Below, one piece after another: positions 1-8,230 of a DNA stretch of 64,000 bases. The stretch spans positions 372,001 to 436,000 of the forward strand of contig JADMKE010000016.1 of the NCBI GenBank assembly GCA_018780035.1. The letters are read 5' to 3'. Source of the stretch: Candidatus Sericytochromatia bacterium. Lineage in GTDB: Bacteria; Cyanobacteriota; Sericytochromatia; UBA7694. Each line of letters starts with the position of its first letter. Within the stretch, counting starts at the first letter, position 1. The position numbers were made by a program, and so were the translations under genes. Below the pieces are notes generated by a model. That model did no database searches and was not told where the DNA came from. It saw only the letters and a program-made list of their open reading frames with translations.

Positions 1-189
1 CTTGCGCACTTCGGTATGCCCCCGGCGCAGGTGATAGCGGCCCGATTTGAGGGTCGCAATGTGTTTGCCATTGTGGTATTTAAAGCCGGTTTCGTATTCA
101 TAAACCGTGACATGCTCAAACAGCTTTTCCCAGACCAGGATCAGCATCAGCACAAAGATGCCACTCAACAGGGTTAAAAGCCAGTTCAT
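1..189 (-). CDS. SPFH/slipin-type membrane protein, N-terminal part (cut by window edge)
   Basis: The reading frame begins at an ATG at 187-189 and stays open to the window edge, giving the first 63 residues. An AGGAG at 197-201 (reverse strand) lies 7 bases upstream and fixes the start. The N-terminus is one hydrophobic helix (LLTLLSGIFVLMLILVW), followed by VTVYEYETGFKYHNGK and LKSGRYHLRRGHTEVR. This resembles the start of slipin/stomatin-like SPFH proteins, in which a membrane hairpin is followed by a domain opening with 'YE.G..Y..G' and a 'PGRY' turn. Such proteins form membrane scaffolds. The rest lies outside the window, so the family call rests on the first 60 residues only. Confidence 0.55.
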   Translation of the reverse strand, partial: MNWLLTLLSGIFVLMLILVWEKLFEHVTVYEYETGFKYHNGKHIATLKSGRYHLRRGHTEVRK

Positions 190-526
190 CTTCTTTCTCC
201 TTTGGTGTAGAGCCTAAACCTCACCGTCCCGCCGCCTGGACGGAGGTGTGAACCTGCAAAGCCCAGTTGGGGGTGCCCGAAAGCTCAGGCTGACGGTGGT
301 GTTCAAGCGATGAGGAGTCGAACCCGTGTGTGAAACAGCGTGTGAGTCTGTTTTGACCTGGGGCGATGGGCAAAACCCGCCGCGTGATACGCTGAGGGCT
401 GCGCGCTGATTCCCGCTTTATTCTGACATTTTTGGGCCTTTAGGACAAGCGCAAATCGCTCAATTTTAAGCTATAATTGACCATTCGTGCAGAACCATTC
501 GTGTAACAAATGAGGAATGTTTAAAA
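190..526. other. Intergenic leader region with a strong hairpin and a direct repeat
   Basis: No open frame of note lies here. The part next to the slipin gene is G+C-rich. It holds a stem-loop: CCGTCC (224-229), loop of 8, GGACGG (238-243), extended by ACCT/AGGT on the outside (218-221 and 244-247). On the minus strand this falls in the leader of the slipin gene, about 30 bases before its start. Near the beta-helix gene, TATAAT at 472-477 is a possible -10 box without a clear -35 partner, and CCATTCGTG occurs twice (481-489 and 495-503). Confidence 0.5.
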
Positions 527-1405
527 ATGTTGATTCAGAGAGCCTTGGGAATCCTGGCCACAGGCGCCCTTATCGCCATAACCGTGCCACAGTTGTCTGG
601 GAATCTGTCCTTGGCACAGGCCCGCAGCCAGCGTCACCAGACAATCTATGTCAATACCGCTTCAGAATTGCTCAAAGCAATTGCTCCCCATCGCACGATT
701 GTCTTACGCCCCAATACCTATAATCTCAGCGGTTTGGCTGTGCCTGCCAACCATCCCTATTTGGAGCGAAACAAAGACACCGGTGGCTTGATGATTAAAA
801 ATGTCAGTCATCTCACGCTGCGCGGCGAAGATGTGCGTGCCACCAAAATTGTGATCAGTGAATTGGCGCCTCATGTCTTGAGCTTTCAAGACAGCCATCA
901 GATTCAACTTGAATCCTTAGAAATTGGCCATGTACCGCAATCCCATGCCATTTGTTTGGGGGCTGTGTTGGGCTTTCATTCCAGCAAAAATATCTCCCTG
1001 CGCGATCTCAATCTCTTTGGCAGCGGTACCTTTGGCCTTTGGCTCGAAAACACCCAGCAACTCAACCTCGACAACTCCGTGATCAAAGAGTGCTCGCAGG
1101 GCATTGCGTTTTTGTCTGAATCCCGCCAGATCACCTTCCGCAACAGTCTCTTTGTCGACAATGCGGGGGGATTTAATCTCTGGGACCATTCCCAGGCCCG
1201 TGTGGTGGGCAGCCAGTTTATCCACAACCAGGCCCTGAAATCCAAAGATTACAGCAAGGCCTTGCTCTCGGTCAAAGGTCCCGGACGTCTGCAGATCAGC
1301 CATTCTCAGCTCACAGATAACCATGCCCAAGCGCTCAAAGGCGAGGGGGCCGAACACATTCAGCTCTTTAGCAATTATATGCACCGCAATCACTATTCCC
1401 GCTGA
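527..1405 (+). CDS. Secreted right-handed beta-helix repeat protein
   Basis: 292 residues. The start ATG follows a GAGGA (512-516) at good distance. Residues 1 to about 31 form a signal peptide: a hydrophobic stretch, then a likely cleavage near SLAQA-RS. The rest has the short, repeating strand pattern of parallel beta-helix proteins (NosD/pectate-lyase-like), for example HLTLRGEDVRATKIVI, KNISLRDLNLFGS, QQLNLDNSVIKEC, RQITFRNSLFVDN and ARVVGSQFIHNQ. The fold is used by carbohydrate-active enzymes and by surface proteins; no catalytic residues can be assigned. It is followed after 17 bases by a hydrolase and then a histidine kinase on the same strand, which suggests one transcript. A role at the cell surface or in the periplasm is inferred. 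Confidence 0.75.
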   Translation: MLIQRALGILATGALIAITVPQLSGNLSLAQARSQRHQTIYVNTASELLKAIAPHRTIVLRPNTYNLSGLAVPANHPYLERNKDTGGLMIKNVSHLTLRGEDVRATKIVISELAPHVLSFQDSHQIQLESLEIGHVPQSHAICLGAVLGFHSSKNISLRDLNLFGSGTFGLWLENTQQLNLDNSVIKECSQGIAFLSESRQITFRNSLFVDNAGGFNLWDHSQARVVGSQFIHNQALKSKDYSKALLSVKGPGRLQISHSQLTDNHAQALKGEGAEHIQLFSNYMHRNHYSR

Positions 1406-1422
1406 GGACAGACAAGCGAGAT

Positions 1423-2541
1423 ATGCCACCTTTAGATCCAACCCCTGAACAGCCAGAAACGCAAACGCAGTCCCGTAAGCGGATTTTGCGTCGCTATTTG
1501 GAGATTTTGGGCCTGTTGATCTTGGCTTTGCCCTTGGCGGGTTTGCTGTTTTTGAACCAACAGGCCGAAAAATTGCTCTATTACAAATACGGCAAAGCCA
1601 AATGGGCACAGCAACGCCCTGCTATTTGTTCTCCTGCGCGCAAGGCCCTGGTTTATGCCGATCAGCGCCCAGGTCAACGTTCGGGTCAAAACAGCGACAA
1701 GCCTTTGGAGTTGGCCTGTGAGGAGGCGCTTGCCCTGCCCGCTTTGCATACCGAGATTCGCAATCGCGATGGCCTCAAATTACACACGGTGCGGCACCTG
1801 ACCGGCCCCGATCCCCAGCGCCCCTGGCTGGTGTATATTTCTGGCACCACGAGCACCTGGCTGGATGCCACCCGCTATCTGCCAATGGCCAAGCGTTTGG
1901 GGTTTAACTTGGCCAGTTTGGACATGAGCAATCACGGCATTTCGGGGAACAATGGCAAAGGCGTGGGTTTTGGCTGCCGTGAAAAGGCCGATGTCACAGC
2001 CATGGTCGATTTTATTGCCAGCACCTATCCCCAAGCCGACTTGCTGCTGGCGGGCACCTCGACAGGTACGATGGGTATTGCCAATGCCTCAGCAGAGTTG
2101 CTGCAAGCTTCTTATGCCAAGCGCATTGTGGCGGTGGTTCTCGAAAACCCGCCCCCGTCTGTCCGCGCCCTGGTCGGCAACAAAGCCGCCAAGCTGCCTG
2201 GCTTGCTCTCAGACCTGACCACGGCCCTGGCAGGTTTACAAGCCGGGCAGGACTTTTTTAGCTGCGCGCCGACCCGTGTACTCAAAAACCTCAAGCGTCC
2301 GACCTTGGTTCAGACCGGCGCCAAAGATCAACTCGTCACTGTGGCGATGGCCGAACAGACCTATTTGGCGCTTCCTCAAGGTTACCCCCATCAATTCAGT
2401 GTTTTTCCCCATGCCGACCACGCTGCGCTTTGGAATGCCGAGCCCCTCAAGTTTGAACAAGAATTCAAGCAGATTTGGCAAACAGGTCAGCGCTTTCGGA
2501 CCCAGTCGGAAAATAGCCAGTTGCACACACAACCTCTGTGA
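1423..2541 (+). CDS. Membrane-anchored alpha/beta hydrolase
   Basis: 372 residues. A proline-rich, charged N-terminus (1-32) precedes one membrane helix (ILGLLILALPLAGLLFL), so the catalytic domain probably sits outside the cytoplasm. The alpha/beta-hydrolase fold shows as the strand VYISGTTSTW, the nucleophile elbow LLLAGTSTGTMG (GxSxG), an acid region around GAKDQLV and the catalytic His in PHADHAALW. It is close to the serine aminopeptidase/monoacylglycerol lipase type of fold, but the substrate is unknown. A Cys pair (GFGC near the elbow and FFSC further on) could form a disulfide in the periplasm. The stop overlaps the start of the downstream kinase by 4 bases (GTGA). Confidence 0.75.
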   Translation: MPPLDPTPEQPETQTQSRKRILRRYLEILGLLILALPLAGLLFLNQQAEKLLYYKYGKAKWAQQRPAICSPARKALVYADQRPGQRSGQNSDKPLELACEEALALPALHTEIRNRDGLKLHTVRHLTGPDPQRPWLVYISGTTSTWLDATRYLPMAKRLGFNLASLDMSNHGISGNNGKGVGFGCREKADVTAMVDFIASTYPQADLLLAGTSTGTMGIANASAELLQASYAKRIVAVVLENPPPSVRALVGNKAAKLPGLLSDLTTALAGLQAGQDFFSCAPTRVLKNLKRPTLVQTGAKDQLVTVAMAEQTYLALPQGYPHQFSVFPHADHAALWNAEPLKFEQEFKQIWQTGQRFRTQSENSQLHTQPL

Positions 2542-3527
2542 AAAATACCAATAAGGCCCTGCCCCTGACGATTACCCTGGGTTCGATCTTGCTGGTTTTT
2601 TGTCTGGCTTTGACCACGCTCTGGAATATTGTCTTGATCTACAATACCCTGCAGCTCAAAGCCTATGCGGGCCCCCATCTCAAGAGTATTTGGTCGCAGT
2701 GGGTGATTCTGGGGGTGGGCAGCCTCTTATTTGTGATCATTATCACAGGAATTATTCTTTTTATTGTCTTTATGTCGCGCCAGATCATTCTCAATCAATT
2801 GCAAAAAAACTTTATCGACAGCGTGACCCACGAACTCAAAACCCCATTGACCTCGCTGCGACTCTACGTCGAAACCCTGCAGCGTCATCGGGTGGAGCCC
2901 GAAAAACAAACTTGGCTCTTGGAGACCATGCTCAAAGACATTGAACACTTGGATTTGCTGGTGAGCCATGTGCTCGAAGCCGTGCGGATTGAATACCGGC
3001 GCGATCCAGAACGTCTCGACACGGTCGACCTCAATCTGCTTTTGCAAGAGTGCAAAGAGACCCTGACCCGGCGTTACAGTCTACCTGAAACCGCCATTCA
3101 GATTGCCGGTCAGGCCCAGCCCCTGCGCTCAGATTTGGTGGGGCTGCGTTTGGTCTTTATGAACCTGCTGGACAATGCGATCAAATATTCCCCAGAGCAC
3201 CCCCTGATTCAGATTCAAATTGGCCCTGAAAATGGGACATTTTTGCCTGTGTCCATTGCCGATCAAGGGTTGGGGATTCCTGAAACCGAAATCAAAAAGA
3301 TCTTCAGACGCTTTTACCGTGTGAGCGGCCATGAAGCGACCAAAGGCAATGGTTTGGGGTTGTTTATTGTGGCTGAGACCCTGCGTCAGCTCAAGGGCAA
3401 GATTCAAGTGAGTAGTAGCTGCGTCAGCAGCCATCTCAGTGGCCAAGTGAACAGTCCGATCAGGCATTCGGTCAACAATCCCGTCAAAAAGCAGGGCAGC
3501 ACGTTTACGGTGAGTTTGCCCCTCTAG
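2538..3527 (+). CDS. Two-component sensor histidine kinase
   Basis: 329 residues, starting at GTG 2538, which overlaps the hydrolase stop (GTGA), so translation is probably coupled. There are two membrane helices (about residues 7-30 and 55-80) with a short external loop, then a HisKA domain with the phospho-acceptor motif VTHELKTPLTSLRL. The ATPase domain follows: N box LLDNAIKYS, G1 DQGLGIP, F box IFRRFYRV and G2 GNGLGLFIVAE. The external domain is too short for a ligand-binding fold, so the sensor may read the membrane or a partner such as the upstream hydrolase or beta-helix protein. No response regulator is encoded next to it. Confidence 0.9.
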   Translation: MKNTNKALPLTITLGSILLVFCLALTTLWNIVLIYNTLQLKAYAGPHLKSIWSQWVILGVGSLLFVIIITGIILFIVFMSRQIILNQLQKNFIDSVTHELKTPLTSLRLYVETLQRHRVEPEKQTWLLETMLKDIEHLDLLVSHVLEAVRIEYRRDPERLDTVDLNLLLQECKETLTRRYSLPETAIQIAGQAQPLRSDLVGLRLVFMNLLDNAIKYSPEHPLIQIQIGPENGTFLPVSIADQGLGIPETEIKKIFRRFYRVSGHEATKGNGLGLFIVAETLRQLKGKIQVSSSCVSSHLSGQVNSPIRHSVNNPVKKQGSTFTVSLPL

Positions 3528-3531
3528 AAGT

Positions 3532-4386
3532 TTAATCTTGCCACCATTGGCCCGGATTGCAGAGGGCTTGGGCAGGAATTTGCGCTTCGCTGGCCTCGGA
3601 CAGGGGAGCCGGGTAGTTCAATTCTAGGCCGTATTCTGGGGCATAAAGTGCGCGACAGAGATAGAGGCCCTGAGCGGGGGCCAATCTCCCCAAGGGTTCG
3701 CTGGGGGTGATTTGACCCCTTAAGACCTGGCTCAGATAATCTGCAGGCAAACGGCCCCGCGCCATGTCCAGAGCTGTGCCGACCAAACGGCGTACCAGCG
3801 AAGTTAGAAAGCGGTTGGCCACAATCTCAAGCGCATACAGTTCGCCGAGTTGGCGTAATTCACTGAGATAGACGGACAAATGGGTGTCGATCTGATTGGG
3901 CTGGCTGCGGGCCAGGGGGCCAAAATCATAGCGGCCCTGGCATTGGGCCCAGGCTTTTGCCAATGTACCACTTTCGATCGGATAGGGGTATTGCCAGCAG
4001 CGCGTTGCTTGAAAGGGGTCGGGAGTGGCATTGAGGCGCAGCAGATAGCGGTAATGCCGGGCCCGGGCGCTGAAGCGGGCGTGGAAGTCTTCTGGCACGG
4101 GCCAAACGGCTTTGATAGCCAGGTCTTCTGGCAAAAAATGGGGCAAGAGGCGTTGGAATTCTTCAATGGCAAAGGGCAAGCTGGCCTGCATACCAACCAG
4201 CTGACCATAGGCGTGTACGCCTGCATCGGTGCGGCCTGCGCAGACGACCTGAACGGGTCTCCGCAGCAATTGTTTCAGGGCTTTTTCCAGCTCGGCCTGC
4301 ACCGTGCGTTTGCCTGGTAGGGCCTGAAAGCCTTGATATTGACGGCCGTCATAGGCCATTTGCAGGGCCCAGTGGCGGTGTGACAT
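3532..4386 (-). CDS. truA: tRNA pseudouridine(38-40) synthase TruA
   Basis: 284 residues, within the usual range for TruA. It converts uridines 38-40 of the tRNA anticodon arm to pseudouridine. Visible motifs are the N-terminal MAYDGRQYQGFQ, the catalytic-Asp motif CAGRTDAGVHA (Asp in RTDAGV), FHARFSARARHYRY, and the second-half motif NRFLTSLVRRLVGT. An AAAGG lies ahead of the ATG at 4386. The gene faces the histidine kinase tail to tail with only 4 bases between the stops, so any termination signal must lie inside a coding region. It is transcribed away from the radical SAM gene. Confidence 0.96.
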   Translation of the reverse strand: MSHRHWALQMAYDGRQYQGFQALPGKRTVQAELEKALKQLLRRPVQVVCAGRTDAGVHAYGQLVGMQASLPFAIEEFQRLLPHFLPEDLAIKAVWPVPEDFHARFSARARHYRYLLRLNATPDPFQATRCWQYPYPIESGTLAKAWAQCQGRYDFGPLARSQPNQIDTHLSVYLSELRQLGELYALEIVANRFLTSLVRRLVGTALDMARGRLPADYLSQVLRGQITPSEPLGRLAPAQGLYLCRALYAPEYGLELNYPAPLSEASEAQIPAQALCNPGQWWQD

Positions 4387-4553
4387 TTTGCCTTTTCCTG
4401 TTGTTTTTGGGGTGGATTTTGGGAATGGGTTTTAGCATAACATGCTCTGCTCGGGTCTGTTGGGCCTCTGCTGCTTAAAATTAGGCGCAGACGGGCCCAA
4501 TTCAGCCGCTGTGTTAGAATAAAAACAACCTTTTCCCCGAGCGTATCACTCTT

Positions 4554-6518
4554 ATGTTACCTCCCATGGGCCAGCTCACCGCTTCGCTGATTATTCGCCT
4601 GATGCAGGTCAACCAACCGCATATGGGGCAGATCTATTTGCCTTATGCCGCAGGCTTGCTCGAAAGTTATGTGCGTGGCCATGCCCAAAACCCCTCGCGG
4701 TATACCTTTTTACCTCCGCTCTTTCGCCGTATGGCCCTCGAACAGGCCGTTCAGGCCTTTCGTTTGGTCGATGTGGCGGGGTTCAGTCTCTATACCTGGA
4801 ATTCCCGTTTTTCGCTGGCGGTGGCCCAAGAGCTCAAACGCCGCCAACCTCAAACCCTGATTGTGGTCGGCGGCCCCGAGGTGCCTGAGCGCTCGGAAGC
4901 CTTTTTGCGTGCCCAGCCCTGGGTGGATCTCTGTGTGCATGCCGAAGGTGAGCGCAGCTTTTTGGCATTGTTGGAAGCCCTGCCAGGCGGTGACTGGGCG
5001 GGAATTGCGGGTATCTCTTATCTCAAAGCGGGAGCCTATTTCCGCCAGGCCAACACGCCCCGCATCAACCCCCTTGAAGACATCCCCTCGCCCTATTTGA
5101 GTGGGGCCTTTGATCTGCTGATGAAGACCCACCCTTCAGAAGACTGGATTGCCCTCTGGGAGACCAATCGGGGCTGTCCGTTTTCGTGCAGTTTTTGTGA
5201 TTGGGGCTCGGCCACCCGCAGCAAGGTCTTGGGCTTTGGCGATGCGCGTTTGGAGGCTGAGATCGGCTGGTTTGTCAAACACCGGATCAAAGTGGTGTTT
5301 AGCTGTGATGCCAATTTTGGCATTCTCAAACGCGATCAGCAGATCACCGAGGCCATGGTTCAGGCCCATCAAAAACACGGCTTTCCCCAGACCTTTGTGA
5401 TTCAAAATACCAAAAATGTGACCGATCGGGCTTACCAAATTCAAAAACGACTCTGTGAAAGCGGCTTGAACCAGTCTGCCACGCTTTCGCTGCAATCGCT
5501 CAATCCCGAGGTGCTCAAAGCGATTCGCCGTGAAAATATCTCATTGCAGAGCTACCGCGAATTGCAGATCCGCTTTCGTCGGGATGGCGTGCCGACTTAT
5601 ACCGATATGATTGTCGGTCTGCCGGGGGAGAGCTATGACTCTTTCGCCGACGGGATTGCACAGGTCATCAGCGAAGGCCAGCACCACCATATTCGCTATT
5701 TTAATTGTTATGTCTTGCCCAATGCCGAACTGGGGGATCCCGCATATCAGGCTGAATACGGTGTGGAGTTTGTGAGCATTCCCTATGTCTTTTCCAACGA
5801 TGCTGTGAGTGAGTCCCGCGATGGTTTGGGTGAGCAACAGCAAATGGTGGTGGCTTGCAAGAGCTATAGCCGCGAAGATTGGGTCAAAATGAAGACCTAT
5901 GCCTGGTTCAGCGAATTGCTACACTTCAACCGCAAACTCTTGCAATTGCCTTTGATGCTGCTCAATCTGGAGTTGGGGCTCTCTTTTCGCACTCTGTTTG
6001 AGGCGTATATGCGCCCCCAGCCCACCCAGGCTTGGATGTTGGAAGATATCTGGCGGTTTTTTCTGCGCAAGGCCCGCGCTGCCAGTTTGGGTGAGACCCC
6101 TTTTTGTTTGGGACCGCTGGTCAGCAATTCGCCGCTTCAAGTCTGGCTGGAGGCCCATGATTATGTCATGATGGGCATTTTGCAGAGTCAGAGTTTGGAT
6201 GCCTTCTACCAACAAAATCAGGTGGTTTTGGAAAACCTGCTGCAGGAGCAGGGCTTGTCTTTGCCCGCAGGACTTTTGCAAGACAGCCTGTCCCTCTCCC
6301 GCTCGCTCTTTTTGGGGCAGGCCCACGGTCAGCCCTGGGAATTGCGGCTGGGCTGGAATCTCTGGGAGTTTTATCAAGGACTTTTGTCTGATCAACCCGT
6401 GCCTTTGCGCCCAGGGGCTGTTGTCTATTGCAAAGACTGGGCGGGTCCGCCCTATGATCAACTCCAAGAAAAATCCAATCACAAAAAGATAAAAAACTTT
6501 ATAAATCTTTACAATTAG
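4554..6518 (+). CDS. B12-binding-domain radical SAM protein
   Basis: 654 residues. The N-terminal 150 residues resemble the cobalamin-binding domain of class B radical SAM enzymes (LPYAAGLLESYV; VVGGPEVPERSEAFL; VDLCVHAEGE), although the canonical DxHxxG is not evident. The radical SAM core follows with CX3CX2C as RGCPFSCSFCDWGSAT (about residues 206-221), binding the 4Fe-4S cluster, and later IVGLPGESYDSF. The C-terminal 250 residues are helical and not recognised. Enzymes of this type carry out methylations or rearrangements on unactivated carbon. There is no clear ribosome-binding site before ATG 4554; an internal ATG at 4566 is an alternative start. The small anchored protein that follows has its own promoter. 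The substrate is unknown. Confidence 0.85.
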   Translation: MLPPMGQLTASLIIRLMQVNQPHMGQIYLPYAAGLLESYVRGHAQNPSRYTFLPPLFRRMALEQAVQAFRLVDVAGFSLYTWNSRFSLAVAQELKRRQPQTLIVVGGPEVPERSEAFLRAQPWVDLCVHAEGERSFLALLEALPGGDWAGIAGISYLKAGAYFRQANTPRINPLEDIPSPYLSGAFDLLMKTHPSEDWIALWETNRGCPFSCSFCDWGSATRSKVLGFGDARLEAEIGWFVKHRIKVVFSCDANFGILKRDQQITEAMVQAHQKHGFPQTFVIQNTKNVTDRAYQIQKRLCESGLNQSATLSLQSLNPEVLKAIRRENISLQSYRELQIRFRRDGVPTYTDMIVGLPGESYDSFADGIAQVISEGQHHHIRYFNCYVLPNAELGDPAYQAEYGVEFVSIPYVFSNDAVSESRDGLGEQQQMVVACKSYSREDWVKMKTYAWFSELLHFNRKLLQLPLMLLNLELGLSFRTLFEAYMRPQPTQAWMLEDIWRFFLRKARAASLGETPFCLGPLVSNSPLQVWLEAHDYVMMGILQSQSLDAFYQQNQVVLENLLQEQGLSLPAGLLQDSLSLSRSLFLGQAHGQPWELRLGWNLWEFYQGLLSDQPVPLRPGAVVYCKDWAGPPYDQLQEKSNHKKIKNFINLYN

Positions 6519-6537
6519 GCCTGGGCTTGTTTATAAT
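6508..6537 (+). promoter_or_regulatory. Sigma70-type promoter for the small anchored protein
   Basis: TTTACA (6508-6513), an 18-base spacer and TATAAT (6532-6537). It overlaps the last codons of the radical SAM gene and would start transcription near 6544, about 30 bases before the ATG at 6574. Confidence 0.7.
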
Positions 6538-6573
6538 CTAAACACCCAAGGTTCAATGAGGAGGAATAAAGTG

Positions 6574-7140
6574 ATGCCGAACTTCCGTGATTCTCTGCGG
6601 CAGCTCTTTCAGATCTTCGACCGTGAAAGCAGTTTTATTTTGCAATTATTGGTGATCTTTATGTGCAGTGTGGCAGTTGTGCCCGCTCTGCGTCAGGCTT
6701 TACAACCGGCTCCCCTGCGGGTGGTCGGCCAATTGCCAGTTCTCACCCAACAGATGCGATTGCCCGAGGCCCGGCCACAACGGATCACACCGGCTTTAAG
6801 GGAAGCTCCCAAGCCGGTGCAACAGCCATTACGCCAGCAGCTTGTACCCCTGCCGGTGGTAAAAATGCAACCTTTGCCCCCCCGGAGCAGCCGCTTATTT
6901 TCACAACAGAGCAGTCGCTTGTTTTCACAACAGAGCAATCGCTCTGTGCAGCGTAAAAACCAAACCCGACCCCCCAAAGCCGTTTCCCTGCATTCGGTTA
7001 AACGCTCACCGCAAGATCCGATTGCCCCTGTGCGCAGCATCTTAAAACAGGATTACAAGATCAGCCAGGCCAGTGGTTCGTATGAGCATTATATGAAATG
7101 GGTGCGCAGTACCCTCAAACGTTACCAGTCCGAGAGTTAA
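6574..7140 (+). CDS. Small membrane-anchored Pro/Arg/Gln-rich protein, unknown function
   Basis: 188 residues from ATG 6574. An upstream in-frame ATG at 6556 contains the AGGAGG (6559-6564) that serves as ribosome-binding site, so 6574 (or GTG 6571) is the true start. A short cytoplasmic segment (MPNFRDSLRQLFQIFDRESS) precedes one hydrophobic helix (FILQLLVIFMCSVAVVPAL). A long, low-complexity, basic Pro/Gln/Arg/Ser tail follows and ends with a helical part (GSYEHYMKWVRSTLKRYQ). A tandem repeat SRLFSQQS/SRLFSQQS/NRS lies in the tail. The layout resembles envelope-spanning linker proteins, but no family is recognised. Its place just after a radical SAM gene could make it a partner or substrate; that is speculation. 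Confidence 0.65.
   Translation: MPNFRDSLRQLFQIFDRESSFILQLLVIFMCSVAVVPALRQALQPAPLRVVGQLPVLTQQMRLPEARPQRITPALREAPKPVQQPLRQQLVPLPVVKMQPLPPRSSRLFSQQSSRLFSQQSNRSVQRKNQTRPPKAVSLHSVKRSPQDPIAPVRSILKQDYKISQASGSYEHYMKWVRSTLKRYQSES
6886..6943 (+). repeat. 24-bp in-frame tandem repeat
   Basis: Two 24-base copies (6886-6909 and 6910-6933) differ at two positions and are followed by a partial third copy (6934-6943). Being a multiple of three, the repeat adds whole SRLFSQQS units to the protein. Such repeats expand and contract by slippage, so the number of units may vary between strains. Confidence 0.85.
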
Positions 7141-7183
7141 ACATCATCATTCTCAAACCTGTTTCGCTGCCTGTGGGCTAAAC

Positions 7184-7216
7184 GAGCACTTTGGGCTAAA
7201 TGAGCACTTTGGGCTA
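7184..7216 (+). repeat. 18-bp-spaced direct repeat within a promoter
   Basis: GAGCACTTTGGGCTA occurs at 7184-7198 and again at 7202-7216. The first copy holds the -35-like TTGGGC and the second copy runs into the TATAAT box, so the repeat spans the core promoter. It could be a double binding site for a regulator or simply a small duplication. Confidence 0.8.
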
Positions 7217-7220
7217 TAAT
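7191..7220 (+). promoter_or_regulatory. Sigma70-type promoter upstream of the micro-ORF and pgeF
   Basis: TTGGGC (7191-7196), 18-base spacer, TATAAT (7215-7220). Transcription would start at about 7227-7228, which is the ATG of the micro-ORF, so its message would be leaderless. The same transcript would carry pgeF. Confidence 0.65.
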
Positions 7221-7227
7221 AGAACCC

Positions 7228-7335
7228 ATGCGCTTACGAATACTCACCCTGGTTTTTCAATCTCTGGCCCTGGCCTTTGGCGTGGCGGCCCTGGTTTTAA
7301 CAGCTGTTAATTCTGGGCGCAAAACACACCCTTGA
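7228..7335 (+). CDS. 35-residue single-helix membrane micro-ORF
   Basis: ATG 7228 to TGA 7335. Translation gives MRLRILTLVF, then a hydrophobic helix (QSLALAFGVAALVLTAVN), then SGRKTHP: a basic N-terminus, one membrane span and a short polar tail. There is no ribosome-binding site, but the TATAAT of a good promoter ends 7 bases before the ATG, as expected for a leaderless gene. It ends 19 bases before pgeF and may act as a leader peptide or as a small membrane protein. The alternative is that it is chance open frame in the pgeF leader. Confidence 0.4.
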   Translation: MRLRILTLVFQSLALAFGVAALVLTAVNSGRKTHP

Positions 7336-7354
7336 TTCTTATAGGAGTCAGGTG

Positions 7355-8158
7355 ATGTCCTCCCCTCTTTTTTTGAGTCTCCCCCACTGGAATCAGATTC
7401 CCGGTCTGCGCCACGGTTTTTCGACCCGTGTCGGCGGGGTCAGCGAAGGCCCTTATGCCGCGCTCAACCTTAAATACCCGACGGGTGAAAATGAGACCTT
7501 TGAGGCCGTCCGCGAAAATCGCCACCGTTTGGGTCAAGCACTGGAGTTGGATGCTTCGCGCTGGGTGGCTTGTCGCCAATGCCACGGGGCAGGCATTCAA
7601 ACGGTTGATGCCAGCCATGCTGGACGCGGTGCATTGTCGCAAGAGGCGGGTTTGCCCGAAACCGATGGATTGATCACCGCCGACAGCCAAGTCCCACTCT
7701 TGATTCAAGTGGCTGATTGTTTGCCCATTCTTTTGGTCGCACCCGAGGTGCATGCCGTTGGAGCTGTTCATGCCGGTTGGCGTGGAACCCAGGCCCAGAT
7801 TCTGACACGGGCGATAGAGCGACTCTGCGCTGAATTTGGAGCTGAACCCGCCCAAATTCAAGTGGCGATTGGGCCGGGGATTGGGTTTGAGCAATTCGAA
7901 GTGGGACCCGAAGTGGCCGAGGCCTTTGCCGATCAAATCGATCTGAACGATTCCCGCGTGGCACGTTCCAAAGGGGGCAAATACCACCTCGATTTGGTTG
8001 AGATCAATCGGCGTCAGGCCCTGCTTGCAGGGCTGTCCCCAGCGGCGATTTGGAGTTTGGATCGTTGCACGGTAAGTGAACCCGAACTCTTTTTTTCTTT
8101 TCGCCGCGATAGCGGGGTCACCGGGCGCTTGGGGGGGCTGATTGGCTGGGTCGATTGA
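7355..8158 (+). CDS. pgeF: PgeF/YfiH family laccase-domain protein
   Basis: 267 residues. ATG 7355 is chosen over GTG 7352 because the AGGAG at 7343-7347 is at ideal distance. Family motifs are HGFSTRVGGVS at the N-terminus, QCHGAGI (first metal-binding His), the Cys site in LIQVADCLPILL, and the second His in AVHAGWRGT. Proteins of this family (multicopper polyphenol oxidoreductase/YfiH) act in peptidoglycan editing (PgeF removes misincorporated L-Ser from UDP-MurNAc) and also show purine nucleoside phosphorylase/deaminase activity. All His/Cys positions are present, so it is probably active. It is preceded by the micro-ORF, probably on one transcript. Confidence 0.92.
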   Translation: MSSPLFLSLPHWNQIPGLRHGFSTRVGGVSEGPYAALNLKYPTGENETFEAVRENRHRLGQALELDASRWVACRQCHGAGIQTVDASHAGRGALSQEAGLPETDGLITADSQVPLLIQVADCLPILLVAPEVHAVGAVHAGWRGTQAQILTRAIERLCAEFGAEPAQIQVAIGPGIGFEQFEVGPEVAEAFADQIDLNDSRVARSKGGKYHLDLVEINRRQALLAGLSPAAIWSLDRCTVSEPELFFSFRRDSGVTGRLGGLIGWVD

Positions 8159-8230
8159 GTCTTGTTTCAGCCCCTGATTGAGATCCTGGGCGAATTTGTG
8201 ATCAGGGCTATCAACAATTGCGAGAAGGTA

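Noticed and set aside
314-335. tRNA T-arm-like sequence (GGGTTCGACTCC on the minus strand)
   Set aside because: Only three of five T-stem pairs form, and no D-arm, anticodon arm with a 7-base loop or matching acceptor stem could be found around it.
917-1609. 230-residue open frame on the minus strand opposite the beta-helix gene
   Set aside because: It lies antisense to a gene with a signal peptide, ribosome-binding site and clear fold; its protein has no recognisable domain.
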